In this document: piece by piece, positions 25,955 through 33,548 of the stretch
Layout: every line of letters starts with the position of its first letter
Position numbering within the stretch: the first letter of the stretch is position 1
NCBI RefSeq assembly: GCF_000244955.1
Contig: NZ_CM001439.1
Span: forward strand, 4,324,643 to 4,388,642
Source of the DNA: Saccharomonospora marina XMU15
GTDB taxonomy: Bacteria > Actinomycetota > Actinomycetes > Mycobacteriales > Pseudonocardiaceae
Length of the DNA stretch: 64,000 nucleotides
Direction: 5' to 3'
Notes under the pieces: generated by a model
Databases searched by the model: none
What the model saw: the letters and a program-made list of their open reading frames with translations, nothing else
What the model was told of the DNA's origin: nothing
Translations under genes and position numbers: made by a program

Positions 25955-26844
25955 CCACGACCGGAACCGAAGACGTCGAAGAGCTACTGCGCGCCGCCTG
26001 TGACCAGGCGGGCATCGACGCGCGGGACGCTGAGCCGATCCGGCTCGGGGAGAACGCGATTTTCCGGCTCCCCGGTGGCATCGTCGCCCGCATCGCCCGA
26101 CCCGGCCAGCTCGACGCAGCCACCCGGGAAGTCCGCATCGCCCGATGGCTCGCCGACCACGACATCGCCGCCGTCCGCGCCCTCGACGACCTCGGCCAAC
26201 CCATCGAGGCGCACGGGCGTGCGGTGACCTTCTGGCACGAACTGCCCGAGCACCACAAGGGCACCCCCGCTCAGGTCGCGACGGCGCTGCGCCGCCTGCA
26301 CGACCTGCCGGTCACCGAGCCGAACCCGTTCTCCGCACTGGAGCCGTTCGTCCGGCTCGACGAACGCATCACCGCCGCCACCAGCCTCACCGACGACGAC
26401 CGCGCCTGGCTCCACCAGCACCTCGCCACCCTGCGAGGGAGCTACAACAACCTCCCCGCCGGCCTGCCGCACACCGTGCTGCACGGCGACGCCTGGGTCG
26501 GCAACGTCGTCGCCACCAACGACAACCAGGTCGTGCTGCTCGACCTCGAACGCGCCTCCATCGGCCCACCCGAATGGGACCTCGTCTCCACCGCCATCAA
26601 ACACACCAGCTTCGCCTGGATCACCGCCGACGACTACCGCGACTTCTGCCACCGCTACGGCCATGACGTCACCACCTGGAACGGATTCACGCTCCTGCGC
26701 GACATCCGCGAACTCCGCATGACCTGCTACCTCGCCCAACACGCCGCCGAAAACCCCCGCGCCCACCACGAAGCCGAACTCCGGGTTACCTGCCTACGCG
26801 GCCGGAACGGGCCCCGCCCCTGGTCCTGGTCGCCCGCGTCCTGA
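25951..26844 (+). CDS. aminoglycoside phosphotransferase-family kinase
   Basis: A 297-residue APH/choline-kinase-like protein from the GTG overlapping the upstream stop. The catalytic loop is VLHGDAWVGNVV and the metal-binding part VVLLDLERASIGPPEWDLV; the nucleotide region contains ENAIFRLPGGIVARIAR. The second acidic motif reads DLE where DFE or DFD is common. It is translationally coupled to the XRE-TPR regulator. It may phosphorylate a small molecule or be part of a signalling pair; no antibiotic can be named. Confidence 0.75.
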   Translation: MTTTGTEDVEELLRAACDQAGIDARDAEPIRLGENAIFRLPGGIVARIARPGQLDAATREVRIARWLADHDIAAVRALDDLGQPIEAHGRAVTFWHELPEHHKGTPAQVATALRRLHDLPVTEPNPFSALEPFVRLDERITAATSLTDDDRAWLHQHLATLRGSYNNLPAGLPHTVLHGDAWVGNVVATNDNQVVLLDLERASIGPPEWDLVSTAIKHTSFAWITADDYRDFCHRYGHDVTTWNGFTLLRDIRELRMTCYLAQHAAENPRAHHEAELRVTCLRGRNGPRPWSWSPAS

Positions 26845-26945
26845 CCCTCCCGCCGGATGGCGTCGGCAGACGTCGACTTCGCGGCGAACGCCTGTATGCG
26901 GCCGAGGCACCGAGATCAGCGCACCCACCACCGAAATCGCGTGTG

Positions 26946-26961
26946 TCGAACACCTGTGCGA
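26946..26961. promoter_or_regulatory. LexA (SOS) box-like sequence
   Basis: TCGAACACCTGTGCGA matches the actinobacterial LexA consensus TCGAAC-N4-GTTCGA at 11 of 12 defined bases, the one change being GTG for GTT. It lies 39 bases upstream of the ATG at 27001. A DnaQ-like exonuclease is the next gene but one, which fits DNA-damage control. Confidence 0.5.
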
Positions 26962-27000
26962 CGATGAGGCTCATGATTGTCGGCGGACGAGAGGAGGGGC

Positions 27001-27213
27001 ATGGCTGTCCGGCTGGTGCACAGGCAGCGTTGGCTGCACGAGGTGCGATTCGGTGACCGGGCGGGCGCCGAAGCCTACGCGGAGCACTACGGTGGCGGGC
27101 TGTCGCGTTGGCAGGTTCTCCCAGCTCCAATGGGCACGCCCAGAGCGGGCGCCGGGACGCTGCGGGCAGGCGTGCGGCGTCGCCCCTCGGCTACATCCAC
27201 GCCTGGCGGGTAG
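27001..27213 (+). CDS. small hypothetical protein behind LexA-like box
   Basis: A 70-residue protein; the ATG at 27001 has a strong GAGGAGGGGC site. The first half (MAVRLVHRQRWLHEVRFGDRAGAEAYAEHYGG) looks like a folded alpha/beta segment, the rest is low complexity and could result from a frameshift. It follows the LexA-like box directly. Unrecognised. Confidence 0.5.
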   Translation: MAVRLVHRQRWLHEVRFGDRAGAEAYAEHYGGGLSRWQVLPAPMGTPRAGAGTLRAGVRRRPSATSTPGG

Positions 27214-27381
27214 GCCACCAGCGCACGTCGCCGCTACCACACAACCGGGATCCGAAAGGTGTTGCGGTGGCTGGATTTCATCGGAACGGCTGGGCCAGCG
27301 AACAGGACGGCCCGACGATGCGGCGCGTACTGCACCGGGCACTCGGCAGTCGCCGACGTCTTCGATTGAAGGGCGCTCGCC

Positions 27382-28056
27382 ATGAGCTTGGTTGATCTCG
27401 GCCGCGACGCCAGGATGCAACGGACCTGGTTGCTGGTCCTCGACTTCGAAGGACTCACCCCGCCAGGCCGTCCGCCGGAACCGATCGAGGTCGCCGCAAC
27501 CAAGCTCGAATACCGCAGCGGCTCCCTGGTCGAGATCGACAGGTTCGAGTCGCTCATCCAGCCGCCCGCGGGCATACCGGTGACCTGGCGTGAGCGTGCG
27601 GCCGGTTTCACGCCAGCGATGCTCACCGCCGCGCCACCCGCCAGGGAGGTGATGGCCACCCTCGACCGGCTACTGCCCGCGCCCGATGACGAGGCGGCGA
27701 GCTGGCCATACCGGGTTGTGGCACACGGAGCGGCGACCGAGCGCACCCTGATCTACGGACAACGCCAGCACTGCCCGAACCTGGCGGCGACCCCACTACT
27801 CGACAACGTCCGACTCGCCCGCACCGTCCTGACCGGACTGGCGCATCACGGGCTCAGCGACGTCGCACGCCACCTGGGCATCCCGATCCCCACCAACCGG
27901 CACCGGGCGATGGCCGACGTCGAACTCACCGTCACCGTACTGACCCGCCTGCTCGAACAGGGGCCGTGGCGCAGTCTGCACGACCTCGAACGCGACGCTC
28001 GACTGGAGCCCAAACACCCGACGACAGACACTGCCGAGCAGGAGAGCCTGTTCTAG
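27382..28056 (+). CDS. DnaQ-like 3'-5' exonuclease
   Basis: A 224-residue DEDD exonuclease. ATG at 27382 follows AAGGGCG. The catalytic acids appear as LVLDFEGL (motif I), with a second acid expected near LLDNVRLAR and the DEDDh motif III as HRAMADVEL near residue 175. The family includes the proofreading subunit epsilon and stand-alone repair or RNA nucleases. With a LexA-like box 420 bases upstream, a repair role is plausible. It is not coupled to another gene. Confidence 0.75.
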   Translation: MSLVDLGRDARMQRTWLLVLDFEGLTPPGRPPEPIEVAATKLEYRSGSLVEIDRFESLIQPPAGIPVTWRERAAGFTPAMLTAAPPAREVMATLDRLLPAPDDEAASWPYRVVAHGAATERTLIYGQRQHCPNLAATPLLDNVRLARTVLTGLAHHGLSDVARHLGIPIPTNRHRAMADVELTVTVLTRLLEQGPWRSLHDLERDARLEPKHPTTDTAEQESLF

Positions 28057-28133
28057 CCAGCGTTACGAGCTTGGCCGCGACTCCCAGATCTACACCGTCG
28101 CCCGCCGAGCGAAGCTGAGCACACAGGTGGTGG

Positions 28134-28712
28134 TCACTGGCGTACGGCGCTGCCCAAGGCAACGGAATCGGCCGGGCCGAGATCTCGTTTGTGCTGCTGG
28201 TCGAAGACTTCGGCGAGGATGCGCCTGACGGTATCTTGCAGGCTGGAGGTTGGTGGGATGAGCTGCTCGCCGGCCAGTCCGAGCAGGTCCTGCTCGCGGT
28301 ACCACTCGCGCATGTGTTCGGGGCCGAACTCGGCCGCTTGCGGCCGAGTCGCGTGCCGACGCAGCGACTCCTCGAACGAGACATCCAGGTAGTAGACGCC
28401 GGTGCGACCGCGGTGATCGGCGACGAGGTCGGCGAGCATGTCGCCGTAGCGCTCGGCGTGCAAGATGCCTTCCACGATCACGTGAAAGCCACTGTCGAGG
28501 GCGTAGCGCGCCACGGTCGAGAGGAGACCGATGTTCACGCCGCCGGGCACGTCACGTTCTTTGAGGATGGTCCGGCGGACCACGTCCTGAGCCGCCACCG
28601 CACACGTCCGGCCGAGATGTGACCGGACGGCCAGCGCCACGGAACTTTTGCCCGATCCCGAGTTGCCGCGCACGATCGCGAGGCGTGTCGACTCCGATCC
28701 GGTGGGTGCCAT
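28134..28712 (-). CDS. P-loop small-molecule kinase-like protein
   Basis: A 192-residue kinase-like ATPase from the ATG at 28712; a GTG further up (28796) would add a low-complexity extension. Walker A is RGNSGSGKSSVA at about residues 15-25. Later segments HVIVEGILHAERY and VYYLDVSFEESLRRHATRP resemble the lid and Walker B regions of small kinases of the shikimate or uridine kinase group, or zeta-toxin-like ATPases. No antitoxin is adjacent. Function unassigned. Confidence 0.7.
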   Translation of the reverse strand: MAPTGSESTRLAIVRGNSGSGKSSVALAVRSHLGRTCAVAAQDVVRRTILKERDVPGGVNIGLLSTVARYALDSGFHVIVEGILHAERYGDMLADLVADHRGRTGVYYLDVSFEESLRRHATRPQAAEFGPEHMREWYREQDLLGLAGEQLIPPTSSLQDTVRRILAEVFDQQHKRDLGPADSVALGSAVRQ

Positions 28713-28768
28713 CGGCAGCAGTCTAGGCAGCGGGACCGTCACGCCGAGACCCGCCGCGCGGTGGGCGG

Positions 28769-29125
28769 TTACCGCTGGGTGTCCTCGCGTGGCCACCAGC
28801 GCACGGTGCCGTCGATGAGGTCGGCGGTGTGTTCGGGCGCGTCGTCCGGGTAGTTCTCCCAGCGGGACTCGCCCCGTCCGTCGTGGACGCGGATGCCTTC
28901 GGTGTAGATGGCGAACAGGAAGGCTCCGGCGGTGCCGTGGGGGCGCTGGTGGACCCAGTCCGGCATCGCGGTGGTGGGCAGGGTCTGCTCGATCCAGCGG
29001 CGGGCCTCGTCCTCGGTTTCGGCGTCGTGTTCGGCGACGCAGGCGATGTTGTCGTCGTCGCCGATGCCCAGCAGGATCGCCGCACCGAATCCGGTACGGA
29101 CCTCGGTGGTGGTCGCGGTGCTCAA
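28769..29125 (-). CDS. hypothetical acidic protein
   Basis: A 118-residue protein. I chose the TTG at 29125 because AAGGGGGA lies six bases upstream of it; longer frames have no such site. The sequence is acidic (GIGDDDNIACVAEHDAETEDEA) and ends VRWWPRE. It resembles unnamed conserved small actinomycete proteins. No membrane segment or domain. Confidence 0.55.
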   Translation of the reverse strand: MSTATTTEVRTGFGAAILLGIGDDDNIACVAEHDAETEDEARRWIEQTLPTTAMPDWVHQRPHGTAGAFLFAIYTEGIRVHDGRGESRWENYPDDAPEHTADLIDGTVRWWPREDTQR

Positions 29126-29245
29126 TGCCGTTCCCCCCTTGTGTGCGTCGACTGGAACTTTCAGCATGCGCCCGTTCCGGCGATCCTGCCAGTCACCTCC
29201 TTGAGCTTCGTTCTCGGCATCGTCGCCGGTCGGCGCGGGTGAGGT

Positions 29246-29266
29246 GTGGCATTGCGGTGGTACTTC
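29246..29266 (+). repeat. 21-base element, copy 2
   Basis: GTGGCATTGCGGTGGTACTTC differs from 8313-8333 at two positions. It lies 94 bases upstream of the membrane-protein gene at 29360, as copy 1 lies upstream of the gene at 8639. Possible shared operator. Confidence 0.4.
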
Positions 29267-29359
29267 GGCGCTGCCGTGCCGCGGCATTCTGTCGGCCGCC
29301 GTTGTGCTCAATGGCGCACAACATCACCTTCGAAATACGGAAGACAAGGCGGCAATTCA

Positions 29360-29680
29360 GTGGACGACGTGATCACGCAGCTGTACATGCATGTCTTCCC
29401 TTTTCCCGAGCGCACGCTGGCCGGGTTGGCTTTGCTGATGGGAGTGTGCTGCGGGATCACCGTGTGGCGGATGGCGTGGCGCGCCTACATTCCGGGGTTG
29501 ACGCGCAGCTGGTACTGGTCGCACGTCGCGCGGGCGGTACTGCTGACCGGCATGGCGGTCGTGGCCTGGCCCGCCGCGATCCTGCTGGTCACCTTGTGTC
29601 ACTTCGACGGCCCGCGAGCGCTGATCGAGCGGTTCGTGCTCGGCAAGCGGCCGACCGCCGAGGACCCCGGGCCGGTGTGA
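29360..29680 (+). CDS. small membrane protein
   Basis: A 106-residue protein from the GTG at 29360 (AAGGCGG eight bases upstream). Two membrane segments, LAGLALLMGVCCGITVW at about residues 20-36 and VARAVLLTGMAVVAWPAAILLV at about 56-77, with a basic loop between. The C-terminus (RFVLGKRPTAED) should be cytoplasmic. It converges with the XRE regulator at 29747. Not recognised. Confidence 0.6.
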   Translation: MDDVITQLYMHVFPFPERTLAGLALLMGVCCGITVWRMAWRAYIPGLTRSWYWSHVARAVLLTGMAVVAWPAAILLVTLCHFDGPRALIERFVLGKRPTAEDPGPV

Positions 29681-29746
29681 ACGGTCCCTCGCCGTCGCGC
29701 AGGGCGTCCGCTAGGGTGCCGGCCGCGGGCCGGGCGCTTCCCCGGT

Positions 29747-30970
29747 TCAGAGCTGGATTCCGGCCCAGCGGGCGAAGGTGGCCAGGGAATCGGAGCGGCG
29801 GCGGTCCTGGTGGGCGAGTGTGATCACGGTTTCGTGGACCTGCGGGTGGTAACGGGTCAGCTGCGGCGCCAGGGCCCGCGCGTTGTTGAGTTCGATCAGG
29901 ACCTGGTCGCGGCGCCCGTGCAGCAGGGCCGCGCGGGCGAGGTCGACGTGGTGATGTCCCTTCCGGGAAGCCAGGGTATTGGGCGGGAGCGGAGTGTTCC
30001 GGGATAGTGCGGTGGCGCCGTCACCGAGCTCGACGGCGGCGGCCACGGAGTGGATGGTCACGTTGGCCGGGTCGAACGCGGTGTCGTAGAAGTCGGCGCC
30101 AGGCTCGAGGATGCGGGCGCAGTCGGCGGCTTCGGCCAAGTGCGCGTCGGAGGTGGCGCGGTCACCGGAGCGGGCGGACAGGATCGCCGAGCGCAGATGC
30201 AGATAGCCCCGCACGGTCAGCGCCGCCGGGCCGGTGGGCTCAGCCTCGGCCAGACGACGTCCGGTCGCGGCGAGGCGCTCGGCGGCGCCGTAGGCGCCGC
30301 GGTGCATCAGGGGCAGCCCGATCTCGCCCTCGCACAACGCAGCCAGCAGCGGATCGCCCGAAGAGCCCGCGGCGGTGGCGGCGCGTTCGGCGGCTTGCCC
30401 GGCCAGCGGTGAACCCATGCGGTGCAGGCAGATCGTGACGCACTGGTAGAGGTGGGTCAGCAACGCGTGCGCCCGCTCGGCCTCGGCTCCCGCATGGGCG
30501 TGCGCGGCGGTGGTGTGCAGGGCGGCGAGCAGATCGGGCATCGCCGCCGACGACCGGTCGTAACGCGACTTGCGCTGCAACTCGGCGACCGTGGCCACAG
30601 CCCGCGCCAGCGTGTCCAGGGGACTCGGCGGGTCGTCGGTGGCCAGGGCAGGCCCCGCGATCACGGCGGTCTCCAGCTCGGCGATGCCCTCGCGTTCAGT
30701 ACCGAACTGCGGGCTGGGCTGCTCGTACAGGTCGTACACGGTCAGGTTCAGCGCCCGCGCCGCCGCCGCGACGAACGCCGGAGACGCCGGTTTGCGGCCC
30801 TGCTCAACCTGGCGCACCAGTGAGACCGACACGTGCATCCGGTCGGCGAGCTGCCGCTGGCCCAGGTTCGGGTGCAGCTTGCGCGCGGCGCGCACTCGCC
30901 GCCCGACACCCGCCGGCCCGCGGTCCTCGGCTGCCACGGCCACGCTCCCTCCCGGAGACACCCCCGCCAC
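29747..30970 (-). CDS. XRE-TPR transcriptional regulator
   Basis: A 407-residue regulator. Residues about 22-80 are an HTH (LGQRQLADRMHVSVSLVRQVEQGRK). The remainder is helical and TPR-like (HALLTHLYQCVTICLH, then HLRSAILSARSGDRATSDAHLAEAA). A later in-frame start is possible, because the first 20 residues are low-complexity. It is divergent from the second FxLD-system methyltransferase at 31287, across about 316 bases, and is the likely regulator of that gene. Confidence 0.8.
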   Translation of the reverse strand: MAGVSPGGSVAVAAEDRGPAGVGRRVRAARKLHPNLGQRQLADRMHVSVSLVRQVEQGRKPASPAFVAAAARALNLTVYDLYEQPSPQFGTEREGIAELETAVIAGPALATDDPPSPLDTLARAVATVAELQRKSRYDRSSAAMPDLLAALHTTAAHAHAGAEAERAHALLTHLYQCVTICLHRMGSPLAGQAAERAATAAGSSGDPLLAALCEGEIGLPLMHRGAYGAAERLAATGRRLAEAEPTGPAALTVRGYLHLRSAILSARSGDRATSDAHLAEAADCARILEPGADFYDTAFDPANVTIHSVAAAVELGDGATALSRNTPLPPNTLASRKGHHHVDLARAALLHGRRDQVLIELNNARALAPQLTRYHPQVHETVITLAHQDRRRSDSLATFARWAGIQL

Positions 30971-31286
30971 TACCCATCAGGGTAGCTCCGATCCCTAGAA
31001 GACCTTGCCCGCGTTGACACCGAATGTGCTGAATCAGTGTCACAGCGTGTGCATCGGGGCTGATGGCGGGCGGCGAAGCAGCGAGAAGCACTCACTACAC
31101 CCGACTCGTGGCAGGTGGACGTTGCCGCCGCGCCGCGCCGATCGGAGACAGCGCCGGGCGACGCAGGGGCGGGCGTCGTGCCCGCTTTCTGTCGGGGGTC
31201 TGGCCCAGAATCGGCGACCGGAACTCGCCCGCGTGCCCGCGGGCGCCGACCGGCCACGTCACCCGGCACCCTCACGAAAGGCGCTG
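30971..31286. other. divergent intergenic region
   Basis: No gene is seen. I looked here for a short FxLD-type precursor on both strands and found none. It contains a TTGACA at 31013-31018 with no good -10 partner on the plus strand. Confidence 0.5.
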
Positions 31287-32525
31287 ATGAACCTCACCAC
31301 GACCGACATGTCGCCCGAAGCCCTGCGGGAAGCCCTGATCGGCAAAGTCAAGGAAGCCGGCTATGCCCGCAACGGGGCCGTCGAAGACGCGTTGCGGACA
31401 GTCGAACGCCACCACTACGTCCCGGACGCCGAGCCGGCCGACGCCTACGCGAACGACATCGTGGTCACCAAGCGAACCCCGGACGGCGAGGTGTTGAGTT
31501 GCGCCTCGCAACCCGGCATCGTCGCGCTCCTGCTGGACCAGCTGCGCCCGCAGCCCGGTGACCGTGTTCTCGAAATCGGTGCCGGAACCGGATACAACGC
31601 GGCGCTGCTGGCGCACCTCGTCGGCAAGGACGGCCGCGTCACCGCCATCGACGTGGACGGCGACATCGTCGACTACGCCCGCGAACGCGTCGCTGCCGCC
31701 GGCATCGGCAACGCCGAGGTCGTGCTCGGCGACGGCGCCCGCGGACACGAGCCCGGCGCACCCTACGACGGCATCATCGCCTCCGTCGGCGCGTACGGAA
31801 TCCCCGGCGACTGGCTGTCCCAACTGGCACCCGGCGGACGGCTGGTGATCCCCCTGCGGATTCGCGGGAGCGTGTCGCGCTCGATCGCGTTCGAGCGAGC
31901 CCCCGACGGCGGCTGGCGCAGTGCCGAGCACGCGATGTGCGGCTTCGTCCCGCTGCGCGGCGGGATCGCCGACGACCCCCGCAGCCGGATCGACCTGACC
32001 GGCGACAACACCGTCACCCTCCAGTCCCACCAGGACCAGCCCTTCGCCCCCGAACGCCTGACCGGCGTACTCGACCAGCCCCGCAGCGAGATATGGACCG
32101 GAGTCACCTTCGCCCGGATGGAATCCCTGGAATGGCTGTACCTCTGGCTCACCTGCGCCCTACCCGGCGGCCTGCGCAGCATGCCAGCGGAGCAAACCGC
32201 GATCGACTCCGGCCTCATCACCCCGATGTTCCGCACCGGGATGGCCGTACCCGGCGACGGCGAACTGGCCTACCTCGCCAAGCGTCCCGGCGGCCACGAC
32301 AGCGAGGGCCACGAACTCACCGAAACCGGCGTTATCGGGCACGGCCCCCACGGTGGTGAACTGGCAGCCCGCGTCGCCGACGAGATCCGAACCTGGGACC
32401 GGGACTTCCGGCACCGTGGCGTTCGGTTCGAGATTCCCGCCGACGGCACCGACACTTCCGACCCGACACGCGGCCGGTTCTTCCTCGCCCGCCCCCACAA
32501 CCCCATCACCGTCGTCTGGCAGTAA
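31287..32525 (+). CDS. second FxLD-system methyltransferase (PIMT-like)
   Basis: A 412-residue methyltransferase built like the one at 22330. It has a PIMT-like core with VERHHYVPDAEPADAY, the SAM motif LEIGAGTGYNAALLAHLV and VGAYGIPGDWLSQLAPGG, followed by a long C-terminal extension (PRSEIWTGVTFARMESLEWLYLWL). ATG at 31287 after GAAAGG. No precursor, LanB or LanC sits beside it. It could act on the precursor at 22116, on a peptide elsewhere, or in repair. Close match of the SAM loop to the PIMT norm suggests it is active. Confidence 0.85.
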   Translation: MNLTTTDMSPEALREALIGKVKEAGYARNGAVEDALRTVERHHYVPDAEPADAYANDIVVTKRTPDGEVLSCASQPGIVALLLDQLRPQPGDRVLEIGAGTGYNAALLAHLVGKDGRVTAIDVDGDIVDYARERVAAAGIGNAEVVLGDGARGHEPGAPYDGIIASVGAYGIPGDWLSQLAPGGRLVIPLRIRGSVSRSIAFERAPDGGWRSAEHAMCGFVPLRGGIADDPRSRIDLTGDNTVTLQSHQDQPFAPERLTGVLDQPRSEIWTGVTFARMESLEWLYLWLTCALPGGLRSMPAEQTAIDSGLITPMFRTGMAVPGDGELAYLAKRPGGHDSEGHELTETGVIGHGPHGGELAARVADEIRTWDRDFRHRGVRFEIPADGTDTSDPTRGRFFLARPHNPITVVWQ

Positions 32526-32569
32526 GCCAAAACAGCGGTAGTGCGCAGCCCGCTCGAAACGACGGCCTC

Positions 32570-32690
32570 TAGGGCCTGTCCTCAAAGTGGGTGACGGTGA
32601 CCTGCTTTGATCTTCTGTTGTGCGTAGGCATGAGCTGACTGATGAGCGGAGTGGCAGGTCATCGAGCCGTTGCTCGCGGAGGTGTTCGCC
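32570..32690 (+). mobile_element. IS5-type transposase left-end remnant
   Basis: The stretch begins at GGCCTGTCCTCAAAGTGG, which resembles an insertion-sequence end, and then codes for the start of an IS5/IS4-type transposase: RRHELTDE in one frame and WQVIEPLL in another, so a single-base shift separates the two. Nothing of the remaining transposase is seen; the element is a fragment. Confidence 0.55.
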
Positions 32691-32763
32691 TCAAGCCAGG
32701 GGACGACCGTTCCCGCCGCGACCTACCGCCGCGCACGTACTATCGAGAACCCGCTACACGTCG

Positions 32764-33288
32764 TCAGCGATGCGCTAGGTTTCGGCCATGCCCAAGGCTG
32801 CTCCGGACTTGCTGGCGATCGCCTCCGCGCTGCTGCCCGGCGTACGGCTGGACGACGCCTTCACTTTCTTCGACGATGCGGAATGTGCCCTGTTTGCAGG
32901 GAAGAGCCTTCTTGATGCCCTCGATCACCTGCGCCCCGCTGATCCCCTCGTAGCGGCCCCCGCGCTGGTAGGCCGCCACGGAATGGGGGTTCTTGTCCGT
33001 CTTACCGCCGTCGGACCAGTGCACCTGCTCACCAGCGCGGACAGTGGAGTCCCATGCCTCCGGCGGCTGATCCTGGCCGTCACCGCCTCGCCGCCAAGGC
33101 CGAACGGCTTCATTGCGTCTTCGGTCGGCACGTACTCGGACATGTCCGGCGGCGCAAACGGTGTTGACCACACCGTCGTCGGCGGTGTGGTCGCGGGGGC
33201 GGGGGCAATCGTCCCGACCCCGGGGCCCGCTTGAAAGTGGAGCAGGCGGACAGCAACAGTACAAGACCGACTAGAAGGACTTTGCGCA
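32764..33288 (-). pseudogene. frameshifted lipoprotein gene
   Basis: The ATG at 33288 starts a clear lipoprotein signal (MRKVLLVGLVLLLSACS), with Cys as the lipid-acceptor. The open frame then shifts: the second frame reads PPDMSEYVPTEDAMKPFGLGG and the third reads WDSTVRAGEQVHWSDGGKTDKNP and GAQVIEGIKKALPCKQG. At least two shifts are needed to join the parts, so it is either decayed or mis-sequenced. A plus-strand open frame (32788-33234) overlaps it; I rate the minus-strand reading more likely because of the signal peptide. Family unknown. Confidence 0.5.
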
Positions 33289-33548
33289 TGATCTCCTCGT
33301 TTCACGAGGAAGATCGCCACGCCCACCGGCCTCATTAGGAGGCGTCCGTTGCTCGCCCACCCCGGCGTTGCGAAGCCGCCGAGCAACGCACGCAGGCGCC
33401 GCGCCAAAGCACGGAGCGACGGTGCTCGGCGCGGGCCGTGCCTCCAACTGGGCCTACTTCTGCCAGCCTGCGGACATCCACTACGGTAGCGATTTCCACC
33501 TGCCGTCGCGAGTGATCGGTCTGATCTCCGCAACTGATGGTAGCGACG

